Below are positions 23,181 through 34,548 of a stretch of 64,000 nucleotides of DNA, one piece after another. The first letter of the stretch is position 1; every line of letters starts with the position of its first letter. The DNA is from Cervus elaphus (lineage: Eukaryota > Chordata > Mammalia > Artiodactyla > Cervidae). The DNA lies in contig NC_057824.1 of the NCBI RefSeq assembly GCF_910594005.1, forward strand, positions 26,129,314 to 26,193,313, in the 5' to 3' direction. The notes under the pieces are model-generated. The model was not told the DNA's origin. It made no database searches and saw only the letters and a program-made list of their open reading frames with translations. The translations under genes and the position numbers were made by a program.

Positions 23181-24959
23181 CCTGTGTTTGCAGAGACTCA
23201 CACCGTGGTGGTGGGTGTGCGTGGACACAGGTGTGCGTGGACACTGTCTTGTTTGGGGGATCCTGTTCTGATGAACACAAGGAGGTCAGACTACGCAATC
23301 TCATGCCTTGTCCTGATGGGTTTGGGATATAACAGCCCATAGTTCATTTATTCTTCCAGGGCTGGTTCACTCCTGGATATGGCTCTATCAATATGGCCCT
23401 GGTGTGTTTTTGTTGGAATCGGGTCATTCTCTGCTAGTTTTTAGCGGGAGAGAGTAGGTGACCATTTCTTCAAAGAGAAGGCATAAATAGCAGAACCCCC
23501 TCTCCTGCTGAGAAAATTTGCAAAACAGTCCCATTAAAACCCCATGATTTTCCAATTAAGGAGACCCCCACCGTAGTATGTCACCTTCTCTGTGGCCCAA
23601 GCTCTTGATTCTTCGGAAATGCCCTGAGAAGCCCTTGACTGCAGCCAAATGGAGGAGAGGGGTGGTGGAAACATTTGCCTGCAAATCGCCTAGCCGACTG
23701 CAAAGTGTATACTTAGTTAATGCAATTAAAAAACAAAACGCAGGGGCGTGTGGGGATCTAAATTTGGTGTAGCAGCTTTGGTACAAATCCTGTTTTAGGG
23801 GCTACTGGAGTCAAATTCAAGCCGAGGAGAGGAAGAAGTGGGAGAAATGGGAGAGGGCCGACGGCTGGCTGGAATCGGCTGATGTGAGCTAGGGCAGATT
23901 TGGAAACACTGACCACGGGAGACTTGGAGCCGAGGAAGCAAGGCCGGGTTCGGCAGCTCCGGTGAGGATATCCGGGGTGGTGGTGGGGGTAGGTGGGGAC
24001 AGGGGCCAGCCGGCTCCCGGAGAACGATGCGCGAGGGCTGCAGGTACGGGAGGGCGGCCGAGGCTGGGCGCCCAGGCCTTGCGCTGCACCAGATCTGGGC
24101 GCGCAGAGGCGGCGCCGCGGTGTGGCCCTCCTGTGGAGCGCGGAGAAGGCGGCTTCGGCGAAGAGGGACCAAGTGGCCGGTCCAGGGGCCTGGGAGAGAG
24201 TACCAAGGAAAGACGTTCTGGGGCCAGGTCATCGCCTCGGCGGTGGTCACTGCCTCACCTTCCCTGCGTTTCTTTGACTTAATTTCATCCCGAGCCCCTC
24301 TCCCGGGGGTGCTTACGCCGGGCCCAGGCGCCCTCCCAGCTCTGCCTTGGTCCTCGCCTGGGTCCCGGGAGTCGACCCAGCCCGGGTTAGTCCCGGGTTG
24401 GAGGGCACGGCCCAGGAAAGGGCCAGGCAGTCCCCGGGCACCTGGGAGGGACGATCCTGATCAGATCGCGCCCCACTCCGTCTTGGAGTGGAAGCCACCT
24501 GGTCTGTCCCTCAACCCTTCGAGACACCCCTTTCCCCGGTGGGCCGACTCGAGCCGCCGCTCCTGCGCACGCACCCGGGAAAAAGCCACCGGCGGAGCCG
24601 CCTCCGCGCCCCAAACAGGTCGGAACCGCGGCTCCCGCCCAGTGAGGGCGCGGGAGGTCCCGCCGCCGTCCCCCACCTGCCGGGAAATCCGAGCTGTGCC
24701 TTCAGCCACTGCGGCTGCCGGAGCTCGCTCCTGTCCGCCCGCCAGCCCGGCTCGGCTCCGCACGCCCCCCGCCTGGCTCCCGCCCGCCCGCCCGCGGGAG
24801 TCACCTCTCCCGCGCCCCCGCCCCTCTCGAGCTCGCTCCCGCCCCCTCCCCCCCGCGCCTCCTCTGCCCGCCCTCCTCCCCCTCCCCCTTCCCTCCTGCC
24901 CTCCCTTCATTCCACAAGTGTCGCTTCGCTCTCTCCCGCGCACTTGGCGTGCTGGAGAG

Positions 24960-25362
24960 GTGAGCAGGGAGCCTGCGAGCGGGCGCGGGGCGGCGAGTCC
25001 CGAGCCGCCGGCCGAGGGGAGGCGCGCACCGCCCGACTCGCCCTTGCTCTCCGGCCCCCGCCTCCCCACGGGAGCCAGCCGGACCTGCACCCCGCGCTGG
25101 CCCCCGTTCCTCCTCCCCCCGCCCGGCCCGGCGCGCTCCTCCCCGGCCGGCCCCTCGGCGCGCGGCGCGCTGGAGGCGAACGCGGGCTGAGCCGAGCGCA
25201 GTGGCCGCCGACCACCGAGCGCCCCGCGCCGCTCCCTGCATGTGCGGCCCGCGGCGGCTCGCAGCCCCCGGCAGCAGCCTCGGCAGCTTCGGCCGCGCCT
25301 CGAGAGGCGGCTGCAGCGGCTCCAGCGGCGGCCGAGTGGCCGAGCCCGGGCTGGGAGACACG
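24960..25362 (+). other. SHISA9: Likely SHISA9 5' untranslated region
   Basis: This is GC-rich sequence directly upstream of the chosen start codon. Between about 24900 and 25363 the only other ATG is at 25240; it is in frame with SHISA9 with no stop between, but has a weak context (T at -3, T at +4). A donor-like AG/GTGAGC is present at about 24958-24964, so a short upstream noncoding exon cannot be excluded. The 5' boundary is a guess. Confidence 0.5.
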
Positions 25363-25925
25363 ATGCGCCGCGTCCTCCGGCTGCTTCTCGGCTGCTTCCT
25401 CACCGAGCTGTGCGCCCGCGTGTGCCGGGCGCAGGAGCGAGCGGGGCACGGGCAGCTGGCGCAGCTGGGCGGCGTGGTGGTGCTGACGGGGGGCAACCGC
25501 TCCGGGGCCGCCTCGGGAGAGGTCGGCGAGGGCGTGGGGGTCTCGGACGCGCCCCCGACCCGGGCGCCCACGCCGGACTTCTGCCGGGGCTACTTCGATG
25601 TCATGGGCCAGTGGGACCCGCCGTTCAACTGCAGCTCGGGCGACTTCATCTTTTGCTGCGGGACTTGTGGCTTCCGGTTCTGCTGCACGTTTAAGAAGCG
25701 GCGACTGAATCAGAGCACCTGCACCAACTACGACACTCCGCTCTGGCTCAACACCGGCAAGCCCCCCGCGCGGAAGGACGACCCCCTGCACGACCCCACC
25801 AAGGACAAGACCAACCTGATCGTTTACATCATCTGCGGGGTGGTGGCCGTCATGGTGCTGGTGGGCATCTTCACCAAGCTGGGGCTGGAGAAAGCGCACC
25901 GGCCCCAAAGGGAGCACATGTCCAG
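25363..25925 (+). CDS. SHISA9: SHISA9 coding exon 1 (signal peptide, Shisa Cys-rich domain, transmembrane segment)
   Basis: This exon encodes residues 1-187 plus two bases of codon 188. It matches the Shisa family member SHISA9/CKAMP44, known as an auxiliary subunit of AMPA-type glutamate receptors at excitatory synapses that modulates desensitisation. Residues 1-23 form a hydrophobic signal peptide (cleavage likely after CRA). N45, N89 and N116 are N-glycosylation sequons. The extracellular Shisa domain carries cysteines at 74, 90, 98, 99, 102, 107, 108 and 120, including the paired-Cys FCCGTCGFRFCC pattern. Residues about 151-171 are the single membrane span, followed by a basic cytoplasmic stretch. 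The start at 25363 has A at -3 and begins directly with the signal peptide. The exon ends AG before the donor gtgggc, in phase with exon 2. Recognition of SHISA9 rather than SHISA6/7/8 rests on my memory of the family; the uninterrupted frame and splice agreement are seen directly. Confidence 0.96.
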
Positions 25926-28017
25926 GTGGGCTGCCGCCCCCCGCCCCCCCACTCCCCGGGCGCCGCTCTCCCTCCCCGCCCCTCCCCACCTTCCCGGAGG
26001 CAATGGCGCTCCCCCTCCACCCTGGCCTTTCCGCGGGGGGATGTCACCCGGGCAGCCAACTTGGGCTGGGAGTGCAGAGGGGGGACGGGGACCTCAGCGC
26101 AGGTGTGGATGTGAGAGAGTGTGTGTGGATTAGGGGTGTCTCCCCCCCGCCCCCCCGCCCCCCAGCTCTCTTGCCGCCCCCTCCCGCGGAGTATTGCAGC
26201 GGACTTGAGACAGCCTGAGAGCCCGTGTCTTTGGAGTCTTGGGTTTTGGGGACGGGGGGTGGTCCAGCCTTCGGATTCCGCATACGAGCCTCTAGGTAAA
26301 CGGGGGCCGGCGAGCCCGAAAGGGAAGGGGGGCGTGTGTGAGCCCGCGCGCGCGTGTGTGCGGGGGGGGAGGGAGGGAGGCCAGGAGTGTGTGCCGCCTG
26401 CAACTCGTACGACTCGCGAAAATGTGGCGAGGGAGGTGGAGAGTGCGGGGAGGGCGAGAACAAAAGCTTTGCATGGAGCGGCCGCCTCGCTTTCCGCCGA
26501 GCTGCCAGGTCCCTGGAATTGGGACCTCGCACCCCCCTCCCCATCACCCCCTCGTCCCTCTCTCCAGCCGCCACCTCTCTCTGTCGGGGGCAGAGACCGC
26601 AGCCGTGGCGCTGCGCCCTTTGCGCGGGCTGGTGTGGCCTCCCAGGGCCGGAGCCCCCTCCCAGCGTGCCTTCACCCCCCTAGACACTCTGATTCGTCAA
26701 CTTTCCCTTTTGCCTTATTCATTATGCAAGTCCCAGCACGAGCAAGTCGCAGCAGATGGGAGAAGGCATTTGGGGATTAATGGAGCTATTTGCCTTTTTT
26801 TTTTTTCCCTTCCCCGAGTGTCTAAATCGATTCGCACAACCCAGTAACTTTGGAGGCGGAAGACGCAGACGGGAGGATGCAACCCCCGGCCGGGGAGAGG
26901 CCAGGGGTTGGTGTGGGGTCCCGGCTGGGGTGAGGGGAGACGGGGGAGGGTGTTAAAGAGCGCGGGGTCGCCTGCACACAGCCGGATGACTGGGGAACAA
27001 GGTTTATTCTCTTTCCGTATACGCGCAACAGAGTCGCCATGTGTTCCCCCCACCCCCAAACACACACACACACACCCCGCACCTCCGGCTGCCTGTGCGC
27101 GCGCGTGTGTCTGCACGCGCTCCGTGTGCCTGCCTAAAAAATCTCAACAAAGAGACCCACCAAAAATAGGCGAGGAACATCACCAGCACCTCACTAGTAA
27201 TTATTTTCTATTTATATGCAGATTATCGGATGATTCCCCACCCCCCTTCCCCACCCCAAGGGAAGAATTTGGGGGAAGAAAGGGGTGAGGAAGTTGCTCT
27301 CGGTTTGGGTTAGCAGGGAGGTGTGGATGGATGGTGGGATCAAGAGGCACAGAAACCCCCCTCTCCCAGGGGTTTCAAGAAAGCCTGACCTACCAGAAGA
27401 GTCAAGCGCGGGCCCCGCCCACCTCCTGCCACCCCAAGGTGCCCGATCGCCAACCCCACGGGCCGGTGGTTCCACGTCCCCCCGCTGTCCTCGCCAAGGG
27501 TCTGGTGTTGCGAACGAGTCTCGGAAGCAGGGTTGCGGCAGCGACTGTTGCCTCGGTAGGGAAATTCACCCAGGGATGGGTAGGCTGCCTGGCAGATTTC
27601 GACTTAATTCCTCTGCTGAAAGCTCCTTGGAGCCTTTGCCTTGCAAACCAGGGCTTCGGGAGCTCTCCTCCTCGTTCGGTTGGGATGGGGGTGGAGAGGC
27701 AGGAGGAGGGAGGTGGGAAGCTGGGGAGGAGCACTAACCTTTGGGCAACTGTGGGAGAAAGTGATGCTGGCCTGAGGCCCCAGGGACTCAACTTCCTGGT
27801 CCTGCCCGCTTGCAGCCCGGCAGGCTGCAGCCACATTCCTCTACAGGTACCGGGAAAGGTCTCCTTGGTGGTGTAATCTAGGGGGTATCCAGTACTGGGG
27901 TCGCAGAGCCCCAGCACAGGCTCCTCTTGCATACATCTTGAGAATTCCAGGCAGGAGTGAAGTACATACTCCTGAAAAGAAAGAATGCTTGATTTTTACT
28001 GATGACTTCCAGGGTAT

Positions 28018-28163
28018 AGTTTTCAACCTTGGCTGATGTTTAGGGTGACCTGGAATGCTTTTTTAAAAAACCCCGTTGCCAGGGGCCCCACCCTGATGGT
28101 TCAAGTCAGGATCTCTAGGGTGGGGCCTGTACATCCATACTTTGAGTATCTCTCCGGGCTTTA
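28018..28163 (+). repeat. MER20-type hAT fossil
   Basis: ttttcaaccttggctgatg, aggggccccaccctgatgg and gggtggggcctgtacatcc match the MER20 pattern. Confidence 0.65.
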
Positions 28164-28189
28164 TGGTGTTCAGTCAGTCACTGTCCAGG

Positions 28190-28240
28190 AAAAGGAAGTA
28201 ACATTTGCTGAGCACAGTTCTGGGTGCCAGGCACTGTACT

Positions 28241-28286
<46 letters not shown>

Positions 28287-28400
28287 CATCATTTAGTTCG
28301 CACAGTGATGAGACAGGTGCTAATTCTGTATTACATAGGAGCAAATCATAGCTGAGATTGGTGGCTTGCTCAAGGTCACAGAGAAAATTGCGCATTCCTT
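28190..28400 (+). repeat. MIR SINE with an internal (GT)n
   Basis: catttgctgagcacagttctgggtgccaggcac is the MIR start and ggcttgctcaaggtcacagag its 3' part. A (GT)20-like tract (28243-28282) sits in the middle. Confidence 0.75.
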
Positions 28401-28424
28401 AGTCCCCTGGTGTCAGCTGTGTCT

Positions 28425-28605
28425 GGGGCAGATGTTTTCAGGTTGAGTGAGCATCAGAATTTGAGGAGCTTCCTAAAATGCACAGTCCTGCGCTTGATCC
28501 AGAGAGATTCTAAATCCATCTATCTGGGCCTCAGAAGTCTGCGTTTTTACCACCTCCCTGAACGGCTTGTGTAAAGTGGTCCACACTTGACTTGGGACCA
28601 TTTTC
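28425..28605 (-). repeat. MER20-like hAT fossil
   Basis: gagcatcagaatttgaggagcttcc and gggcctcagaagtctgcgtttttacc resemble small hAT fossils. Family and strand are uncertain. Confidence 0.45.
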
Positions 28606-29334
28606 CCGGAAGGAGGGTGGATGGATTCATTCAGTGTGACTCTTACTTACATGGTGTTGCTGGTTCTCCCTGTGTGTGTAGCCTTTGGGTGTGTTTCTAT
28701 GGTGCTGGGGCTTGCCCCAAGTACTCACCAAGTGCATCTTGCTCTACTGATGCAGTTAATCATTTCCTATCCCAGCCATGGCTCATTCGCTTTTGCCCGC
28801 ACGGACCATAGGATGTTTGGCTGGGTCCAGCACGCCAAACTCTGCATCAGAGAAGCTGTAGGGTGGCTTTCAGGTGAAATTAACCTGCTGGCTGCAGCCT
28901 CTTAAATTTGTCTCGAGCTGCAGGGGTCACTGGAATGGAAACTTTGTTCTTACCTTTCCTGAGAGTACCTACTCCTCAAAGACTAACAGCATGTGCTGCT
29001 GCCACGTCACACTGTTGACTGCTTCTAGTGACCTGTGTGCTTGTATTTGATGAGGTGTTTCCAGTCTCAGAGGCCTGGGCATATCGCCTGCTTCCTTCTG
29101 GGCTGATTAGGACTGAAAAAGGGGAGAGACAGCAATTCCAGAGTGTGCGCAGGCCTGGCCTGTGAGGTGGAGAAAACTGTATAGATCCTTCGACAGCAGA
29201 TATAACCACAGCCACATTCAGTCACTATTTATTGGAAGAAGTGACCGCAAATGGTGGGTACCAAATAGTACCAAACCATGCAGACACATTTTATTTGGTC
29301 TGCAACATATTTCTATGTCTGTATTCTTACTTTT

Positions 29335-29537
29335 GGGCTTTCCAGGTGGCTCAGTGGGTAAAGAATTCACCTGCAACACAGGAGATGCGAGTATGATCCA
29401 TGGGTCTGGAAGATTCCCCGGAGGAAGGCATGGCAGCACACTCCTGTATTCTTGCCTGGAGAATCCCATGGATGGAGGAGCCTGGGGGGCTACAGTCCAT
29501 AGGGTTGCAAAGAGTCAAACATGACTGAAGCGATTGA
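29335..29537 (+). repeat. Bov-tA SINE
   Basis: gggctttccaggtggctc to gcaaagagtcaaacatgac; complete. Confidence 0.9.
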
Positions 29538-29649
29538 GCCTACACACATGAATTCTTAAGTTGTTCCCGATTTGTTGTTATGAAACATTTTAAATATGCA
29601 GAAAACTTGAAAGAAGAATAAACATAAACTCTAGTATGTCTTTCATCTA

Positions 29650-29873
29650 GATCAGAATTTCCTCCCCTTGCCACTCTTGACATTTGGGGCTTGATTGTTC
29701 TCTGCTGTGGGAGGCAGTCCGGTGCATTGCTGGGTGTTTGGCAGCATCTCTGGACCCTGCCTCCTTAGGTGCAGGTGGCACCCACCCACACTGCAGTCGG
29801 GACAATTAAAATGTCCTCAGACATTGCCAAAAGTCATCTAGGAGCGGAGTCACTCCCAGTCAAAAACTACTCA
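29650..29873 (-). repeat. MER5A hAT element, antisense
   Basis: ccactcttgacatttgggg, cattgctgggtgtttggcagcatc and aaatgtcctcagacattgcc are reverse-complement MER5A blocks. Confidence 0.7.
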
Positions 29874-29924
29874 TTTAGATTGAACAGTTATTAGTATTTT
29901 GTCACGTTTGCTTTATGGCTATCT

Positions 29925-29997
29925 CTCTCTCCCTCTTCCTTCTTTCCTTCCTTCCTTTTTTCCTTCCTCTCTTTTTTCCTTTTTTTTTTTTTTTTGG
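29925..29997. repeat. Polypyrimidine (CTTC/CTTT)n tract with poly-T
   Basis: A CT-rich strand of about 70 bases ends in a 17-base T-run. It is simple sequence. Confidence 0.9.
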
Positions 29998-30529
29998 CTG
30001 AGCAGTTGAAAATAAGTTGCAGACATGACACTTCATCCCTAAATACTTAAGCGTGGATCTCCTAAGAACAAGGACATTTCTCCCACATAACACAGTTCCA
30101 GTATTCTGCCCCCCAAAAGGAACAAAAATTCCGTAACATCATCAAATAGCCAATCGTATTACTGTTTTCCCAGTCATACACCAGAAATGTCTTTTAGAGA
30201 CTGGGTTTTCAAACCAGGATTTCAGTCAAGGCTCACTGCGTTTGGCTGTGAAATCTCTTTAGCCTCTATGGTGTACAGTGTTTTAAAACCAACTTAGAAC
30301 CAATGACCAACATTTAAAAAACTGGGAGGTTTCGCATAGAAATCCTGATCTTCTGATTTCTCTTGAGAAATCAATAGATCTGGTAATACTGGACCTGCAT
30401 TTTCAAGCGGCATTTGTTCCCTTTAGGACCCTCAGGTTAATTTCACTTGCCCCCGTCCACTACTGCCCTGGTCCCCAGTTCAGTCAGTCATGTTCCCTGC
30501 AGTCCCCAGAGGGGTCGTTGGGCTGATCT

Positions 30530-30790
30530 AAAGAGAAATGGGTTCAAGTCAAATGGCTCCAGATTCAGTCCCAGCTCAGCCACTTAATAGTGTGAAATTT
30601 TGGGAAATTTGCAGCTCATCTCTGATTCTCAGATTCCTGTCTTTAAAAATGGGATGATGAGGGTCCCTGTGTCATAGGTCTGTGTGAGGATTCACTGAGA
30701 CTGGGCTTAGAAATCTCATAGAGCAGGACCTGCCGTAGTCACTGCTCAGTGACTCTGACCCTTTATTATCATCCTTATCATTGGAATTTT
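30530..30790 (+). repeat. MIR SINE
   Basis: cccagctcagccacttaatag, gattcctgtctttaaaaatgggatgatg and catagagcaggacc fit MIR/MIRb. Confidence 0.7.
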
Positions 30791-31009
30791 CTCCCCCTTA
30801 TCTATGGAAGGAGGTGAAGTTGTCGTCTGGAACTCTTTGCCTAGTGCCTGCTCTGCCATGTCTATTTAGCTGCGTGACATTGGCCAAGTCTCGTCACCTC
30901 TCTGGACTTGCGTTGAATTTCAGCAGGACAGGTGGCAAGTTCGGTAGGTTCTCATCAGTTACCTATTTAACACATAGTAGTGTATATATGTCAATCCCAA
31001 TAAAAGTTA

Positions 31010-31270
31010 ATTAAAAAAAAATGACCCAGGCCAGAGCTTTGCCATGCGTTTTATTGGAGTATAGTTGCTTTACAATGTTGCGTTCATTTCTGCTGTATAG
31101 CAGAGTGAATCAGTTGTGCTTATACATATTTCCCCTCTTTTTTAGATTTCCTTCCCATTTAGGTTACCACAGAGCACCTGTGCTTACAGCAGGTTCTTAT
31201 TAGTTACCTGTTTTTATACATAGTATATATATGTCCATCCCAACCTCCCCAGTCCATCCCACACCCCCTC
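31010..31270 (-). repeat. L1 LINE 3' fragment, antisense
   Basis: The sequence ttttattggagtatagttgctttacaatg is the antisense start of the artiodactyl L1 3' end. It continues through catcccaacctccccagtcc. Confidence 0.8.
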
Positions 31271-31898
31271 ATTGGCCTGGCTGATATTCAAGGACACTTG
31301 CTGGCTTTGCTATTTTGCCATAAGCTTGTGTGTAAATTCTCATTTAATTTCATGTCCCACGGAGGTCAGCTTTATGACAATCTGCTTTTCACAGAGGCAC
31401 AGATTGCTTTTCAACAGGATGCAAAATCCCTTAGCGAGTGGAGGAGCTGGACTTCAGGCCCAGACAGTCTGAGGCTATGGCACGGGTCCTTGACCACCAG
31501 GCTGCACTGCCTTGAAGCACTGACATCCAGGGCTTCAGTCTTTGCCGATCACAGAGAGGTGCTTGATGCCCTGCAAATAAGAGTGCACATGTCAGGGCTG
31601 GTTCAAGGAGCCCGAGTCAGATCAAGACTATGGATGTTTCCTGCATCTGCCCCTGGCAGGGCCAGCCCTCTTGGCAAAGGCATTGGTGAGAAATGACCTT
31701 GGGGGCAGGAATGCATGTTTGAAGCTCTTTACATTCGAAGCCAGTAGGGAACATAAGTCATTATCTTGCCCACCTTCAAACAGTCAGAAGTCCAAGTGGC
31801 AAATTACATAGCACAATGTCCCGTGTGTTTTTCAAGCATGCTTCACGAATGCTTGAATCTCTTGCAAATGGCATCAAGTGATAAACGTCCCTCCTGCT

Positions 31899-32166
31899 GC
31901 TGCTAAGTCGCTTTAGTCATGTCCGACTCTGTGCGACCCCATAGACGGCAGTCCACCAGGCTCCCCCGTCCCTGGGATTCTCCAGGCAAGAACACTGGGG
32001 TGGGTTGCCATTTCCTTCTCCAATGCATGAAAGTGAAAAGTGAAAGTGAAGTCCTCAGTCGTGTCTGACTCTTCGAGACCCCATGGACTGCAGCCTACCA
32101 GGCTCCTCTGTCCATGGGATTTTCCAGGCAAGAGTACTGGAGTGGGTTGCAATTGCCTTCTCCAAA
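31899..32166 (-). repeat. BOV-A2 SINE, antisense, in intron 1
   Basis: Two monomers with the AAAGTGAAAAGTGAAAG linker. A perfect 12-base TSD, GTCCCTCCTGCT, lies at 31887-31898 and 32167-32178. Confidence 0.95.
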
Positions 32167-32324
32167 GTCCCTCCTGCTCTTGCCTTTTCTCTCTTATTCC
32201 AGCCTCCCCTCCACCTCCCTTTTCTTATACATTTATGGTTATCCTGTGGCTTTCACCAGCTGCCCAGGCTGGAGAAGCCCATGAATGCATATGCTGTTGG
32301 CCACAGAAAGTCTCTAAGTTATTT

Positions 32325-32535
32325 TTTTAATTTTAGTTTTTAATTGGAGGTTAATTGTTTACAGTGTTGTGTTGGTTTCTTCCACTCATCAACATGGATC
32401 AGCCATAGGTATACCTACATCCCCTCCCTCTTGAACCTCCCTCCCACCCCTCACCGCATCCTAGCTGTGTAGGTTGTCACGGAGCACCGGCCTGAGATGC
32501 CTGCATCATATAGCAAATTCCCACTGGCTATCTAA
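32325..32535 (-). repeat. L1 LINE 3' fragment, antisense
   Basis: taattggaggttaattgtttacagtg, then catcaacatggatcagcc and a pyrimidine-rich tract: an L1 3' UTR in reverse. Confidence 0.8.
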
Positions 32536-32589
32536 ATTTTTCCTTGCAGAATATGTTTTGCTTCTCTTTGCACACTGAGACCTTGCATT

Positions 32590-32735
32590 TTAAAAATCAA
32601 CTTTATTGGAGTCTAATTTACACAATACAGTGTACACATATTATGTGTAGTTTGATGAACGTGGACACGTGGCTACACCCGTATAACCACTTCCCCAGAA
32701 AGTAACCTCATGTCCATTGCCCTTAGATCTTTGAA
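32590..32735 (-). repeat. Old L1 LINE fragment, antisense
   Basis: tcaactttattggagtctaatttacacaat and catgtccattgccc resemble an older L1 3' end. Confidence 0.55.
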
Positions 32736-32929
32736 AAATAAATGATGCTGCTGGTACCAGAGGAAAAAATCTCAGGAATCCCATTCAAGTGTTTAAAAGT
32801 CAGGAAACAGTTCAGACCTTGGAACCCCTGGAGGCTTCGAAGCGAGATGTTGGAACTCTGAGCTCCATTTGGCGATGCTGGGGTCTTTTATTTACTCACT
32901 GTAATTGGAAAGAAAAGGGACGCAGACTT

Positions 32930-33280
32930 GTCTTGTCATTCCTCAGATATGCCGTGCTTGTTGCTGCCTTGGGGTTGCTGTGTTGGTTTGCCTCAAATTC
33001 TCTGGCTGGCCCTTTCTCAGCATTCAGGTCTCAGCTCAATGTCACCTTGTCTGAGAAGCTGTCCTTGATCCCCTAGGCTTATTTACCGATGCTCCCCCAC
33101 CCCCTCCAGCCCATCACTCAATGTGATTTGCTGCATTTCACATTACACTCTAAAACGAACTTACTAATGTACTGGTCTACTAGTTTATCATCTGCCTCCT
33201 TCCATTATTGTTCACAGTAAGGAGTGCAGTCTTTCCCCATCTGTCACTTGAGTCCTGCTATAGTACCTGGCACATAGGAG
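32930..33280 (+). repeat. L2 LINE 3' end
   Basis: ctcagctcaatgtcaccttgtctgagaagc, then cacttactaatg-type blocks and ctgctatagtacctggcacatag. Confidence 0.65.
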
Positions 33281-33629
33281 TTCTGATTCCTGACATCCTG
33301 GTTTACATGACATAAGGTTCCTCCGCATTCCATCATCATGTATTTGCTCATGGATTTAGTCATTCAGTAGGTGTTTATTGAGTGCCTGTAGTAGATCCAG
33401 CACTGGACTGAGAGCTCTGAAACTGCAGGGAATAATGCAGGCATAGAGCTCACGGTCCATGGCAGGAGGTGGGTGACGTACAAGTGAATGTACAAGTGAA
33501 TAGACACCAAGTTGAACCTTATGAAACTGCCAGTATTCCATCATCTTCAGCCTCAAAAATGGCAGTCTTTCAGCTGTTTGGAACTGGGTTAAGGGATATG
33601 GAGGAAAAGTGTAGGTTCTTCAATAAGGT

Positions 33630-34230
33630 GCCTTTATTAAGTCAGGGTTCTCCAGAGGAACAGAATCTTCAGGAGATCTGTCTAACTATCTGCTTATCTA
33701 GAGATTAGGCAGACTTGCCACACATGATAATGGAGGCTGGTAGGTACAAAATCTGCAGAGTCACGGTCCAAGTTTGTTTTTTTTTTTCCTTCTTTTTTTA
33801 CTTTTTGTCTGTACCTCAAAGCATGTGGGATCTTAGTTCCCTGACCAGGGATCAAACCCGTGCTCCCTGCAGTGGAAGCATGGAGTCTTAGTCACTAGAC
33901 CACCAGGGAAGTCCTAAGGTCCCAGTTTGAATCTGAAAGCCTATAAGTCACTGTAGAACCATGAGGACCTGATGTCCCAGTCTGAAGGCCAACAGGCAGG
34001 AAAATTCTCTTTCTTGGGGGAGGATGAGCCTTTGTTCTATTCCAGTCTTCAACCGATTGGGTGAGGCCCACCCATGCTGTGGAGGGCAATCTGCTTTCCT
34101 CAGTCTATCAATCTAAATGTTAATTTCATCCAAAAACACCCACTCAGAGGCATTCAGAATAATGTTTGACCAAATCTTTGGTCACACTGTGGCACGTCAA
34201 ATTAACACATAAAAGTTACCATCACAGTAC
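33630..34230 (+). repeat. Old interspersed repeat split by a CHR-2 (family not assigned)
   Basis: It begins agtcagggttctccagaggaacag and ends caaattaacacataaaagttacc, a layout seen in old mammalian repeats. A CHR-2 interrupts it. Confidence 0.5.
33776..33915 (-). repeat. CHR-2 SINE, antisense
   Basis: Poly-T tail on the left and ccaccagggaagtcc end on the right. Flanks GGTCCAAGTTTG and GGTCCCAGTTTG form a TSD with one mismatch. Confidence 0.9.
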
Positions 34231-34339
34231 ATTTAGGATCTTGCTCTTTTAAGTGTGGACCAGCAGTAACTCTGTCACCTGGCTCCAAATCTCAGGGCCG
34301 GCCACAGACATCTTGAATCAGAATCTGCATCCTAACAAA

Positions 34340-34548
34340 AGCACCCAGGTGGCTCAGAGTTTAAAGTGTCTGCCTCCAATGCGGGAGACCTGGGTTTGAT
34401 CCCCAGGTTGGGAAGAACCCCTGGAGAAGGAAATGGCAACCCACTCCAGTATTCTTGCCTGGAGAATCCCATGGATGGAGGAGCCTGGTAGGCTACATTC
34501 CACGGGGTTGCAAAGAGTCGGACACGACTGAGTGACTTCACTTCACTT
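34340..34548 (+). repeat. Bov-tA SINE
   Basis: ccaggtggctcagagtttaaag to gacacgactgagtgacttcactt. It interrupts a MER20-like stretch (about 34260-34340 and 34550-34590). Confidence 0.9.

Larger units (their letters stand above)
1..23949. other. Upstream intergenic region, repeat-rich, no gene seen
   Basis: No splice-supported or family-recognisable coding sequence was found on either strand in this stretch. The open frames are translations of SINEs, GT repeats or random sequence. Content is Bov-tA, BOV-A2, CHR-2, L1, L2, MIR, MLT1, LTR and MER5 fragments (itemised separately) separated by degraded single-copy DNA. Confidence 0.8.
23950..26700. promoter_or_regulatory. SHISA9: CpG island and presumed SHISA9 promoter
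   Basis: Base composition changes abruptly near 23950 to GC-rich DNA with dense undepleted CpG. It stays so through exon 1 and into intron 1, and the interspersed repeats common elsewhere are absent. Many GC boxes (for example the CCCGCCC runs near 24780-24795 and 24840-24900) are visible, with no clear TATA box. This is typical of a broad-initiation CpG-island promoter. The transcription start cannot be fixed from sequence; the pyrimidine-rich stretch 24840-24960 is one plausible zone. Long open frames on both strands here are a by-product of GC richness. Confidence 0.85.

Noticed and set aside
22586..23342. Overlapping open frames of about 140 residues
   Set aside because: They begin in a Bov-tA and continue through MIR-like DNA; no protein family is recognised.
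24027..25190. 387-residue open frame on the + strand in the CpG island
   Set aside because: It is Pro/Arg/Ala/Gly-rich translation of GC-rich promoter DNA, where stops are rare. It has no family resemblance and ends before SHISA9 in another frame.
24801..25571. 256-residue open frame on the - strand
   Set aside because: Same GC-driven artefact; low-complexity Arg/Ala/Gly composition.
24907..25989. 360-residue open frame on the - strand over exon 1
   Set aside because: It mirrors the SHISA9 coding exon and its GC-rich flanks. The + strand frame has the recognised protein, splice phase and signal peptide; this one has none of these.
32789..33076. 95-residue open frame with a hydrophobic stretch
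   Set aside because: It overlaps L2-derived sequence, and no splice sites or known family support it.
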